Shown: piece after piece, positions 9,172 to 18,064 of the stretch
Numbering within the stretch: the stretch's first letter is position 1
Layout of the letters: every line of letters starts with the position of its first letter
DNA from: an uncultured Cycloclasticus sp.
GTDB taxonomy: Bacteria; Pseudomonadota; Gammaproteobacteria; Methylococcales; Cycloclasticaceae
Direction of reading: 5' to 3'
Assembly: GCA_913060865.1 (NCBI GenBank)
Contig: CAJXTU010000002.1
Coordinates: forward strand, 124,001-188,000
DNA: 64,000 nucleotides
Program-made: the position numbers and the translations under genes
The notes under the pieces: model-generated
The model's database searches: none
Seen by the model: only the letters and a program-made list of their open reading frames with translations
Told to the model about the DNA's origin: nothing

Positions 9172-10044
9172 ATGGTCAAAAGCACTCCAACTCTCAGCAT
9201 TGTAATGCCCTGTTTAAATGAAGCAGAGAACCTCGAAGCCTTACTACCCCAACTAATATCTCTACAACCAACCGCTGAAATTTTAGTGATCGATGATGGT
9301 TCAACAGATACCTCCAAAGCTATCTGTGAGCAACATGGCGTTAAGGTCATCTCTCACCCTCATTCATTGGGTAACGGGGCATCAATAAAAACAGGTGCAC
9401 GCAACGCAACCGGTGAGGTTATTGTATTTATGGACTCCGACGGACAACACAACCCAGAAGATATCCAACGCCTACTGTATAAACTAAATGAAGGCTATGA
9501 CATGGTCGTGGGTGCAAGGCAACCTGATACTCATGCGTCCAAAAAGAGACAATTCGGTAATGCCGTGTTCAATAAACTGGCCTCTTTTATGACCGGCCAA
9601 AAAATAGAAGACCTCACGTCCGGCTTTCGAGCCGTTCGTGCAAAACATTTCAGAAAATTTTTATACCTTCTACCCAATGGCTTCTCATACCCAACCACTT
9701 CAACTATGGCGTTTTTCCGTTCAGCCTTACCCGTTGCGTATATTCCAATAAAGGCAGGCAAACGAGAGGGTAAAAGCAAAATAAAATTACTGAAAGATGG
9801 CCTACGTTTTTTTATTATTATCTTAAAAATTGGCGCGCTCTTTTCGCCCATGCGATTATTTTTACCCACCAGCGTCGTGTGTTTTCTTTTCGGCGTCATC
9901 AATCATATAGACAGCTATATTTCATCCGGTACATTTAGCAATGGCAGCTTATTACTGTATGTCGCCTCTGTGTTCATTTTTCTAATGGGGATATTGTCGG
10001 AGCAGATTTCCTCTTTGCATTATAGAAACACAGATAAAGAATAA
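9172..10044 (+). CDS. Family 2 glycosyltransferase with C-terminal membrane helices (dolichyl-phosphate mannosyltransferase-like)
   Basis: About 290 residues. The GT-A core starts LSIVMPCLNEAENLEALLP, followed by EILVIDDGSTD and a metal-binding region FMDSDGQHNPEDI, as in polyprenyl-phosphate sugar transferases (DPM1/GtrB-like). LTSGFRAVRAKHF is typical of this subgroup. Two hydrophobic segments near residues 225-250 and 260-280 would anchor it in the inner membrane. It probably transfers a sugar to polyprenyl phosphate for surface-glycan assembly; the sugar is not readable. I chose the ATG at 9172 over an in-frame GTG at 9127 because the fold begins right after it; neither has a clear ribosome binding site. 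It is followed 20 bp later by a GT4 gene. Confidence 0.85.
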   Translation: MVKSTPTLSIVMPCLNEAENLEALLPQLISLQPTAEILVIDDGSTDTSKAICEQHGVKVISHPHSLGNGASIKTGARNATGEVIVFMDSDGQHNPEDIQRLLYKLNEGYDMVVGARQPDTHASKKRQFGNAVFNKLASFMTGQKIEDLTSGFRAVRAKHFRKFLYLLPNGFSYPTTSTMAFFRSALPVAYIPIKAGKREGKSKIKLLKDGLRFFIIILKIGALFSPMRLFLPTSVVCFLFGVINHIDSYISSGTFSNGSLLLYVASVFIFLMGILSEQISSLHYRNTDKE

Positions 10045-10063
10045 TTCTTTACCTCAAGCATTA

Positions 10064-11272
10064 ATGAAGCCTTCAGCCCCATTAAAAGTCTTGATGCTAA
10101 CGTCAAGCTACCCAAGGAATGCTACTGACAACAGCTCCATCTTCTTACGCTACCTTGCTAAAAATTTAGCCAAACAACGTGTCAATATTCATGTTTTAGC
10201 ACCCGACCACCCACTTATTCAAAATACCAGCCTCGATAAAGGCGTAAAAAACCACTGGTTCAAATACCTTCCAAAACAATGGCAACGGCTGGCTTATGGT
10301 TCAGGCATACTTCCCAATTTAAAAAGAAACAAACTCCTTTATTTACAAGTTCCTTTTTTCTTAATCAGTATGTTTTTCTCTTTATTTTTCTTATGCAAAA
10401 AAATAAAGCCTGATGTTATTCACGCACACTGGATTATCCCCCAAGGGTTTATCGCTATCATTGTCGGCAAACTTTTAAATATACCTGTCATCGCCACAGC
10501 GCATGGTGGAGACGCTTTTTCACTTAATGCCAGCCTACTGAGTCGATTAAAGACATTCACCCTAAAACGATGCAAGTGCTGGACTTCAAATACGTCTGCT
10601 ACTGCAAATGCTTTTGGTGTCGCCAGCGATATGCCAAAACCAATCATTATCCCAATGGGCGTGGATATCGAACGTTTCCAATCTGGCCATGCGGATAATG
10701 TATTAGGCACTGACACTAGAAAAATAATCTTATTCGTCGGCCGACTGGTTGAAAAAAAAGGCGTCAAATACCTGATTGAAGCCTTTTCAATGCTGCCTAA
10801 AAAGACTCAAGATGAATCCATTTTATGGATTGTTGGAGATGGTGATGAACGTAAAAACCTTGAATATCAGGCCCATAATTTAGGCATCAAAAATATAAAA
10901 TTCTGGGGACAAATACAAAACAAACACCTGCCAGATTTTTATGCAGCCGCTAGCATATTCGTAGCTCCCTCTGTCATAGATTCAAAAGGCGATACCGAAG
11001 GACAAGGGGTTATTTTACTAGAAGCAATGGCGAGTAAAACGCCTATTATTTCCACTACTACAGGTGGAATACCAGAAGTTATTACGCATAAGGAAACTGG
11101 GGTTCTTGTTGCACCTAGTAATTCAAATGAGTTATCAGCCGCTATTGAGTATATATTTAACAATAATCATACCGCTCATGAATACACTGAAAATGCATTC
11201 ATTAAAATAAACAGGCCTTATTCTTGGGAAGTTATTTCTGATCAGTTTATCCAGCTTCCCTATAAGATCTAA
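10064..11272 (+). CDS. Family 4 glycosyltransferase
   Basis: 402 residues with a GT-B fold. The N-terminal domain begins LKVLMLTSSYPRNATDNSS and contains DVIHAHWIIPQGFIA and VIATAHGGDAF. The C-terminal domain has KIILFVGRLVEKKGVKYLIE and the nucleotide-sugar site near EGQGVILLEAMASKTPII, the E-x7-E pattern of retaining GT4 enzymes. A hydrophobic patch near residues 100-115 may associate with the membrane. The substrate is unknown. It is the second gene of a plus-strand pair and faces the minus-strand polysaccharide operon, with 33 bp between the stops. Confidence 0.85.
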   Translation: MKPSAPLKVLMLTSSYPRNATDNSSIFLRYLAKNLAKQRVNIHVLAPDHPLIQNTSLDKGVKNHWFKYLPKQWQRLAYGSGILPNLKRNKLLYLQVPFFLISMFFSLFFLCKKIKPDVIHAHWIIPQGFIAIIVGKLLNIPVIATAHGGDAFSLNASLLSRLKTFTLKRCKCWTSNTSATANAFGVASDMPKPIIIPMGVDIERFQSGHADNVLGTDTRKIILFVGRLVEKKGVKYLIEAFSMLPKKTQDESILWIVGDGDERKNLEYQAHNLGIKNIKFWGQIQNKHLPDFYAAASIFVAPSVIDSKGDTEGQGVILLEAMASKTPIISTTTGGIPEVITHKETGVLVAPSNSNELSAAIEYIFNNNHTAHEYTENAFIKINRPYSWEVISDQFIQLPYKI

Positions 11273-11305
11273 TTACATTTTTCGCCATATACCATTAATA
11301 ATTTC

Positions 11306-12229
11306 CTAATGGGACGCAGCACTTGTTCCATGCAAGTACACTAAACCCGACAAATACTTAACCACGCTCCTAGCTAGCCAATAGGGTAAAATTTCTTTTA
11401 GCAAAATCCAATTGAGCACTCCCACCATCGGCCAAACTATGGGTTTCGTCAATAAAACCAATAGTTTCAACCCACCTTTTGAGTACCTTACATCCGCTTT
11501 CGCAAAGTGCATCTTTTCATATGCTAATGCATGCTTTTCAATAAAAAAAGTTGATGAATACATACCACCTTTATACAACTTCCCGACTACAGAGTTCAGA
11601 GAAAGATCACACTTATGTTCAACAGAAGAATCTTTACAATAACGTATTTCAAATTGCTCACTAATAAGCCTGAGTAACAAATCTCTATCCTCAAACCCAT
11701 ATTGAGTAAACGCCTCATCAAATCCACCGACCTCTATAAAACTTTTTCGCGTCATCATGCAGTTTGCCGTGGTAAAAGACGCCAAATCGCCTTCGTTAAA
11801 CAACTTTTCTCGCCTTAACCCTACCTCATTCTGATATTTACCCCAAAAAGATGCTGAATTTACATAAATATTCCCACAACTGACCGATACATTAGCCTCA
11901 CTTAATGTTGCAATATGAGATGAAAGAACATAACTATTTTGCAATACGCAATCTGAGTCCAGAATATATACTAGACTCCCATTCCCCATACGAACCCCTG
12001 TATTACAAGCCGCCCCACGGCCTTTATTAACAGCATGTCGATGGACCGTTATTTTATCGCTTGGTATGTTTACACCTTTAAGCGAAATCTCTTTCTCTGA
12101 TCCGTCATCAACAACATTAATATGAAAAGACCAGCCCGATGGTAACCCTTGTGAACCCAAAGAATTAACGGTTTCTATAAGAAGAGAATCGTCGTTATAA
12201 ACAGGAATAACCACATCAACTGTATTCAT
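11306..12229 (-). CDS. Family 2 glycosyltransferase
   Basis: 307 residues. The GT-A motifs are seen in order: DVVIPVYNDDSLLIETV, INVVDDGS, NKGRGAACNTGV, and the metal site in YILDSDC. The later FDEAFTQYGFEDRDLLLRL holds the catalytic E-D region. The C-terminal 50 residues are hydrophobic and could sit on the membrane. It is the last gene of the minus-strand polysaccharide operon. The ATG at 12229 overlaps the preceding gene by 14 nt and has AAGGTG about 7 nt upstream; a GTG at 12238 is less likely. The sugar donor is unknown. Confidence 0.85.
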   Translation of the reverse strand: MNTVDVVIPVYNDDSLLIETVNSLGSQGLPSGWSFHINVVDDGSEKEISLKGVNIPSDKITVHRHAVNKGRGAACNTGVRMGNGSLVYILDSDCVLQNSYVLSSHIATLSEANVSVSCGNIYVNSASFWGKYQNEVGLRREKLFNEGDLASFTTANCMMTRKSFIEVGGFDEAFTQYGFEDRDLLLRLISEQFEIRYCKDSSVEHKCDLSLNSVVGKLYKGGMYSSTFFIEKHALAYEKMHFAKADVRYSKGGLKLLVLLTKPIVWPMVGVLNWILLKEILPYWLARSVVKYLSGLVYLHGTSAASH

Positions 12230-13412
12230 TAATAGCACCTTTACAAAGTTTCAACAGCTTTCTAGCTTGACATGAATAATGATATTCTTTAAATATATCC
12301 CTATTGCTATCTAAATCATTTTTCTCACGCCCCATTACTGACAAAATAGCCTGACCCGTGCTTTTCTTATCGTACCCACAAAACCACCCCTTTGCCTTAG
12401 AGGCTAGTTTAGATAACTCAACATCCGGATGAGCAATAACGACCCCTGGCACGCCTGAAACCAATAGTGGAAACAACTTTCCTGTCACCGTTCCTTTTTG
12501 CCAACTATTCGGTTCCAGTTCTTCCAAAACTAAAACCCCTACAGATAAATTCATCTCACTTTCAAGCTCGTTCGCGGGAATAGCTGGGCGCACCTCAACA
12601 AAACCATCAAAATTATTTTCTACCAACCACTCCTCCAAACGCCCCGAATAGTCCTTTATCAACCTAATTCGCAAGGAAATATTATGCTCCTCACTCAAAG
12701 CATCTAAAAATAACTTTAACGCACCTAGTCGATGCTCATAAATTGACCCTGCATATAAAAAACAGGGGTTTACGTCTTCCTCTTTCTCAATGAGGGCAGT
12801 ATCCGAGTCAACCCAGCCATTATAAATATATTCAAATTCATGCTGATACTTATCACTCAAATAGTCAGCAAGCACTTTTCCCACCGTTAAACATAATGCT
12901 GCTTTGCCTATTATTACCTTTTCAATATAGCTATTAAACTTTATTAATGGCTTAAACGAATATGAGGCTGGCAACTGAAAACTATCTCTCAAGTCCAAAA
13001 TCCAGGGTATCTTATATTTACAGGAAAACCATAGGCCAATCAGCATTGCCCCAGCTGGGCCGTACGTACTAATCAAAATATCTGCCTTTGAGCAATGAAA
13101 CATGACTCTGCGATTACGAACAGCACGCCACCAATGTAGAGCAGACACATCAAGATACGGAAAAGGCGAGTGAATAACCTTTCTAGCCTGCCCACCCTGC
13201 CCACCAGCGCCAGCATTTTTTTTAACTGACTTGGATTCAAAAACTACAACCGTTTCACCATACTCACCTATGTACTCGTTATCGTCCAAACCGGGCGTCA
13301 CAACACAAATATCAATCCCCTCTAAACGAAGGTAGCAAACCAACAAGCGCCAGCGACGAGCGGCAACCATCAGCTTATGTTCGTAATGCGTAGCAAAAAG
13401 CGTTACTACCAT
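12216..13412 (-). CDS. Glycosyltransferase, GT4-like
   Basis: 398 residues, probably GT-B. The N-terminal half has KADILISTYGPAGAMLIGLW and IPWILDLRDSFQLPAS, a typical acceptor-domain pattern. The C-terminal half has CFLYAGSIYEHRLGALKLFL and a weak nucleotide-sugar region around GKLFPLLVSGVPGVVI. The usual E-x7-E is not obvious, so the family assignment is less firm than for its neighbours. GGAGG stands 7 nt before the ATG, a strong ribosome binding site. It lies between wbpI and the last glycosyltransferase of the operon and overlaps the latter. Confidence 0.7.
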   Translation of the reverse strand: MVVTLFATHYEHKLMVAARRWRLLVCYLRLEGIDICVVTPGLDDNEYIGEYGETVVVFESKSVKKNAGAGGQGGQARKVIHSPFPYLDVSALHWWRAVRNRRVMFHCSKADILISTYGPAGAMLIGLWFSCKYKIPWILDLRDSFQLPASYSFKPLIKFNSYIEKVIIGKAALCLTVGKVLADYLSDKYQHEFEYIYNGWVDSDTALIEKEEDVNPCFLYAGSIYEHRLGALKLFLDALSEEHNISLRIRLIKDYSGRLEEWLVENNFDGFVEVRPAIPANELESEMNLSVGVLVLEELEPNSWQKGTVTGKLFPLLVSGVPGVVIAHPDVELSKLASKAKGWFCGYDKKSTGQAILSVMGREKNDLDSNRDIFKEYHYSCQARKLLKLCKGAINEYS

Positions 13413-13450
13413 AATTCAACCTCCGTCATCACGAATTTAAAACAAACAAC

Positions 13451-14530
13451 TCAATGCTCTAATTTACTAGATTGAATCTTATTTACAATTTTTAGTGCGG
13501 CATGTCCATCACCATAAATATCACCACCCAAAACTTTAGGTAATTTCATCTCCATTGATGCTGCAATAGCCCCTGCATCATACCCCACTAACCGATTAAC
13601 GCCCTGCTCAACTAATTCAACCCACTCTGTTTCAGCGCGCAGTGTCACACAAGGGACTTGATGAAAATACGCCTCCTTTTGGATTCCACCACTATCAGTC
13701 GCTATTAACCGTGCATTTTTCTCCAACATCGTCATATCAAGGTAGCCAACAGGCTCAATTATACGGATGGGTTCTTCAACTTTAATATCAAATAGCTGTA
13801 ATTGTTTTTTTGTTCGGGGGTGCAAAGGCAAGATAACGGGAACTGAAGAACTGGACAGACCTCGAATAATAGATGATAACCGTTGCTCATCATCCGTATT
13901 TTCTTGGCGATGTATCGTTGCCAAAACATACTCTTTAGAACTTAATGACAAAGCCTCTAAAATTGTACTTTTTTGCTCCGCTTTTTTAGAAAAGGCCAAG
14001 GCAACATCATACATAACATCACCCACTTGATGAATGTTGGATCGATCAACACCCTCTTTCAATAGGTTGCTCACCGCAAGATCTGTTGGAGCAAATAATA
14101 ACGTTGCAATATGGTCTGTTAATATTCGGTTAATCTCTTCCGGCATATTACGATTAAACGAACGTAATCCAGCCTCAACATGTGCCACGGGTATTTGCAG
14201 CTTAACAGCCGCTAAGGCAGCAGCTAATGTACTATCCGTATCACCATATACTAATACCCACTGAGGCTTTTCAATCAGCAGTAATTCCTCAATTTTCTCT
14301 ATCATACGGCCCGTGTTCTGACCGTGTGAGCCACCACCAACAGCTAAATTATAATCGGGTTTTGAAATACCCAACTCGTCAAAGAACACATCAGACATAT
14401 TCGCGTCGTAATGCTGACCCGTATGAACAAGCACCTCTTCTATAGCTTGCCCGCATTGTTTAAAAGCAAGAGAAACCACAGATGCCTTAATAAACTGAGG
14501 TCTTGCTCCGATGATTGTTATAATTTTAAT
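13451..14530 (-). CDS. wbpI: UDP-GlcNAc(3NAc)A 2-epimerase, WbpI/WecB family, with a probable AUU start
   Basis: 359 residues if it starts at the ATT at 14530. This gives MKIITIIGARPQFIKAS, the family's N-terminus with the GARPQF nucleotide-binding loop. Between the in-frame TAG at 14565-14567 and the GTG at 14479 there is no ATG, GTG or TTG. Starting at that GTG would remove the loop. AAAGGG lies 6 nt before the ATT. Other family motifs are present: HTGQHYDANMSDVFF, VYGDTDSTLA, HVEAGLRSFNRNMPEE and DSGGIQKEA. The FNRNMPEEINR stretch and the wbpB/D/E neighbours favour WbpI (making UDP-ManNAc(3NAc)A) over plain WecB. The enzyme is cytosolic and hydrolysis-independent. Confidence 0.85.
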   Translation of the reverse strand: MKIITIIGARPQFIKASVVSLAFKQCGQAIEEVLVHTGQHYDANMSDVFFDELGISKPDYNLAVGGGSHGQNTGRMIEKIEELLLIEKPQWVLVYGDTDSTLAAALAAVKLQIPVAHVEAGLRSFNRNMPEEINRILTDHIATLLFAPTDLAVSNLLKEGVDRSNIHQVGDVMYDVALAFSKKAEQKSTILEALSLSSKEYVLATIHRQENTDDEQRLSSIIRGLSSSSVPVILPLHPRTKKQLQLFDIKVEEPIRIIEPVGYLDMTMLEKNARLIATDSGGIQKEAYFHQVPCVTLRAETEWVELVEQGVNRLVGYDAGAIAASMEMKLPKVLGGDIYGDGHAALKIVNKIQSSKLEH

Positions 14531-14640
14531 TTTATTCCCTTTATATACTTCGTACTATTTATAACAAAAAACATACTCTATTTTGGTAAGCACCTAAAAA
14601 CACAACGTCATTCAAAATACGAAGTAGAACACTCACCATT

Positions 14641-16026
14641 TCAATTGGGTATTAATCCTAAGTAAAACTTTTTACTGTTTTTATTTCCAAAAAAACTATT
14701 ATGCCAAAGCAATGTAAAATCTCCATCAAATTGCTTGCACCTACCTTTTAATAGTTCAAACCTTTCAAACGCCTTTTTTGTATACCCTAACCCTTCGTAC
14801 CCATCAGAAATTACTGAACAATCCATCGCAACAAGTGGGCGCTGCTTAACGTTTAACGGAACTCTATTAGTTAAGTCAAACATTGTGTATTCGTAACACA
14901 CACCACACCTAAAGCCAGCCCTATCAGCAAAACCTAACGAGCTATCGTAAGTAAATCCATTATCATCCCATAGTTTTGGCGTTACCGAAGCGTCATACCT
15001 TAGGTAATGCTGTCTACCCCCACTATGTTTAACACCTAATTTATGATAAACACACTTTAATATATCTGCCGACATTCTGAAGTTTTTAGGAAATCTAAAT
15101 GTTTCATACCCTGGGTGAAAGCCTATTTCGTGCCCTCTTTGAATTATTTTAGTTAGTAAATTGCGCATTTTATCTTCAGTAAATCCATGGACAGACTCAT
15201 AAGAAGTAGATGTTTGCTGAGGGATAAAGAAAAAGGCCACTCTATTAGTCTCTTTATCATTTACATCCATAATCCATTTGATATTATTTCGGTACTCATC
15301 GAATTTATCAGAACCAAACTTCTTAAATACATAGTTCATAGCATCTAGAAAAGCCAAAGGTACATTCCTATCATTTAACAACTTATCGCCTACCCGAAAG
15401 ACTGTTCTTTTTAGCGAATACCCCGCCGTATCTATAGGGTGATCGACGTCACAACTAACAAGGCTCCTAAAGCGTCGCTTTTTACGCTCCAAACTTGGCC
15501 ACAATTGGTGCATACAAGCCCAAAGAATTTCTAAATATTCATTCACTATTGGGCGATCTAAAAAGTTAGCCTTAAAGGCTACAGACGCGCTAGCAGGAAA
15601 GCGGTCGTGCTCGTCGCGGTCTTGAGTAATCAATTCCTCATAACGGGATAACATAAAAAATGCCGAGCCGAAAACATCTAGATTTAAATGCCAATGATTA
15701 CCTTCTTTAACCAACCCAGCATGGCCATAAAGCACAGGAAGCATATCTTCAACCAGACTTACATTTAAACCGTCTTGAACTGTCTTCCAATCGTGCAAAG
15801 GCAACTCTGGCATAGACCCTTTCTTTAGCCAATTTTCATCTGCTTTATGAAAAAAATCCGCATTGACAGTCAAGTTCGTATCAGCGCCAAGCATAGAGAA
15901 CTTTATAATTGGTTCATCATGCACAGTCACATTAAAACCTAAACCCAAAAACTCATCGAGCATTACATCTAAAATATAGCGCTGTTCATTCAGGCAAACC
16001 TTAGGAATAGATACATTAACCATCAT
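14641..16026 (-). CDS. Polysaccharide deacetylase-like protein (DUF7033 + NodB-type domain)
   Basis: 461 residues. An N-terminal region of about 150 residues precedes a NodB-like TIM barrel. The barrel's first motif is SLVSCDVDHPID (about 200), where the two Asp match the D-D pair. The second is RGHEIGFHPGYETFR (about 310). Here the usual H-x3-H metal pair reads H-P-G-Y-E, so the second His is absent. The last motif is LLWHNSFFG near the C-terminus. This combination is known from surface-polysaccharide loci, where it is thought to act on an acetylated sugar. No signal peptide is visible, so action on a cytoplasmic lipid-linked precursor is possible. The start overlaps the stop of the GNAT/FemAB-like gene by 4 nt. 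Activity is uncertain because of the motif change. Confidence 0.75.
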   Translation of the reverse strand: MMVNVSIPKVCLNEQRYILDVMLDEFLGLGFNVTVHDEPIIKFSMLGADTNLTVNADFFHKADENWLKKGSMPELPLHDWKTVQDGLNVSLVEDMLPVLYGHAGLVKEGNHWHLNLDVFGSAFFMLSRYEELITQDRDEHDRFPASASVAFKANFLDRPIVNEYLEILWACMHQLWPSLERKKRRFRSLVSCDVDHPIDTAGYSLKRTVFRVGDKLLNDRNVPLAFLDAMNYVFKKFGSDKFDEYRNNIKWIMDVNDKETNRVAFFFIPQQTSTSYESVHGFTEDKMRNLLTKIIQRGHEIGFHPGYETFRFPKNFRMSADILKCVYHKLGVKHSGGRQHYLRYDASVTPKLWDDNGFTYDSSLGFADRAGFRCGVCYEYTMFDLTNRVPLNVKQRPLVAMDCSVISDGYEGLGYTKKAFERFELLKGRCKQFDGDFTLLWHNSFFGNKNSKKFYLGLIPN

Positions 16027-16985
16027 GATTGTTTTTTACTCAATCCACGCAAAAAACTCACCACTTTAAGCAACTTAGAATTTGTTTTTGAAATAGATAA
16101 ATAGGGTTTTTGAACAGCCCCAAAACCTCTAAAAAACCTTTCCACCGACTCAAGCATTGATCCTTCAAAATCAAACTTTTGGGTTACTGTTGATGAAAAC
16201 TTTATTGCCTCCCACATACATAGACTCGTTGCTCCACTATTCCTTAGTTTAGGGTCCCCACCCCCCATCAAATAGTACGCAGAATTCTCATCCCAAACAA
16301 TCAAAACACCCGCATGGTTTTGACCATTATTGTCCTGAGCAATAAACACTTTACACTGCCTACGAATATTCGCCGCATTGAATATATTCATTACCAAGCT
16401 TTCATTGTAAGGCAGAGGCTTCCCCTGCCTACTAAAGGTAAGTTGATTAAGTTTAATAAACTCTTCGATTCTTAAGTCTGTTCGCACCGTTAGATTAAAC
16501 TTATTTGCCGCTTTCTTTATATCTGTCTTTATATTTGCCTGAGTGCCAGACCACACTTTATCTAAATCTGACAAATCATCAATAACATACGTATACCCAG
16601 TGGTCTGCTGAAAGCCTTTCCAATAAAAGGGCAACCAATTTGTTCGGCCGTAGTGCCAATTTTGCTTGAAATAATGATACTTTGGTAACTGCTCGATTAG
16701 CTCTTGCATTAAATTTTTTTCTTGAGCTAAAGCCTTGCTATAGTTAGCCTTAGATTGTTTGATCCAAGGACCTGAATTTTGAGTTAATGGAGGCTGGGTT
16801 AATAATGTAAAGCCATAACGCTTTTTAACAAAGTAGGGCTGACTAGCAATAATTTCACCGTTTTTTTCTACTAGACACACATCCCAATTGGAACCACAGA
16901 CTAAGTCCAGCCACCAAGCCTGACTAAAAATCGGGATGGATTTTTCTATTTCACAAAACGCTCTATATTTTTTAACCTTAGTCAT
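16023..16985 (-). CDS. FemAB/GNAT-like acyl- or aminoacyl-transferase
   Basis: 320 residues. It shows the double-GNAT architecture of BioF2-like/FemAB proteins: an N-terminal part with FSQAWWLDLVCGSNWDVCLVEK, and a C-terminal part with CKVFIAQDNNGQNHAGVLIVWDENSAYYLMGG followed by LCMWEAIKFSS and KFDFEGSMLESVERFFRGFG. The last pattern is common in members found in O-antigen and capsule loci. FemAB proteins add amino acids from tRNA, while related proteins acylate sugars; the sequence does not say which. It overlaps the deacetylase gene by ATGA, so the two are probably made together and may act on the same residue. Confidence 0.7.
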   Translation of the reverse strand: MTKVKKYRAFCEIEKSIPIFSQAWWLDLVCGSNWDVCLVEKNGEIIASQPYFVKKRYGFTLLTQPPLTQNSGPWIKQSKANYSKALAQEKNLMQELIEQLPKYHYFKQNWHYGRTNWLPFYWKGFQQTTGYTYVIDDLSDLDKVWSGTQANIKTDIKKAANKFNLTVRTDLRIEEFIKLNQLTFSRQGKPLPYNESLVMNIFNAANIRRQCKVFIAQDNNGQNHAGVLIVWDENSAYYLMGGGDPKLRNSGATSLCMWEAIKFSSTVTQKFDFEGSMLESVERFFRGFGAVQKPYLSISKTNSKLLKVVSFLRGLSKKQS

Positions 16986-17083
16986 AGGTAATTATATTTT
17001 TTTGCGAAATGCCTATTTGAAAAGAGTTCATTCTTATAGTAGGCCAATTAAGGCCCCCTTTTGTGTATTTAAAATACGTTGAC

Positions 17084-18064
17084 TTAGCTCGTATAACCAT
17101 TCCAATCCAGTGCTGAAATTTTGTCTTCTAACTGGGATAACACCTCGCCCGCATATGAGTTTTTCTCTTCTATTAATATCGGTGCCCGCATAGAATTTTC
17201 CCTTACTTTTATATCACCCCCCAAAAATTCATGTACTCTAGTAAGTACGAGATTAATCTCATTTAGTTCGTTATAACTTAGCGTTAATACATTAGCTGCA
17301 GAAAACATGTTTTTATCTTTTTCAATTTGTTGCTCAACAAAATAAACCTGACCAACAATTTGCTCAACGGCTGTCAGTTTTTTAAGGCTGTCGTGATTTT
17401 CAGGCATCAGTGACCACCACTTACAGATATCAACATTAACCTTTTCTCTTGCTTTCAATATTGACTGGGAAACGTAGAGAGGGTCACGTTTAATCCATAT
17501 GAATTTCGCCTTAGGGAATATTTTAGACAACACCCTCATCCGTAAGGCAGCATTCAAATTTTTAAATACTAGAGGCTTATCATGGTAATTAATTATAGAG
17601 GTTATCTCTTGTCTTATCTCCCTTATAGCCTTGTCGCTAATATCACCTTCATCTACAAAATGACGATCTTTAGGCATCCAGCGATACCAAAAACTTCCAC
17701 ACTCGCTAGGTGCGTGAGCACCATACTTTGATGTGTTTCCATGTTCAGCCATAAAATTGTTATGCGGCTTACTCTTAAATATTTTTCGACTGAGCCAAAC
17801 CCCAAAAAAAATATTCCTATGTAAAGAACAAGCCAAATTATCTATATATAAAACATCTAATTCATTTGTAATGACCTGGTATAAAATTGTCGATCCTGTT
17901 CTCGGAGCGCCTATTATAAAAACAGGCTGATGCTTTAATGCAAGCTCGGAATAATGAGAAAAAACTTTCCTCTCAAATACAGAAATAAGCGGGGATAGAT
18001 AAGTCACCATGATTCTTAATAACTTAGTTAAATAGAGCTTTGGGTTAAGGTATTTGCTATGCAT
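17084..18064 (-). CDS. Sulfotransferase family protein
   Basis: 326 residues. The 5'-phosphosulfate loop is PVFIIGAPRTGSTILYQV (about 48-65), matching the P-loop-like G-x-x-R-x-G-[ST] signature for PAPS. The 3'-phosphate site is KAKFIWIKRDPLYVSQSIL (about 190), with R and S in the expected places. No signal peptide; a hydrophobic patch at about 15-30 may attach it to the membrane. It would transfer sulfate from PAPS to a hydroxyl of a glycan or lipid. It lies in the polysaccharide operon, upstream of the FemAB-like/deacetylase pair, separated by 98 bp, and follows a 260-bp spacer. Confidence 0.82.
   Translation of the reverse strand: MHSKYLNPKLYLTKLLRIMVTYLSPLISVFERKVFSHYSELALKHQPVFIIGAPRTGSTILYQVITNELDVLYIDNLACSLHRNIFFGVWLSRKIFKSKPHNNFMAEHGNTSKYGAHAPSECGSFWYRWMPKDRHFVDEGDISDKAIREIRQEITSIINYHDKPLVFKNLNAALRMRVLSKIFPKAKFIWIKRDPLYVSQSILKAREKVNVDICKWWSLMPENHDSLKKLTAVEQIVGQVYFVEQQIEKDKNMFSAANVLTLSYNELNEINLVLTRVHEFLGGDIKVRENSMRAPILIEEKNSYAGEVLSQLEDKISALDWNGYTS

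Noticed and set aside
14402-14479. GTG at 14479 as start of the 2-epimerase
   Set aside because: It would remove the GARPQF nucleotide-binding loop that is encoded in frame just upstream.
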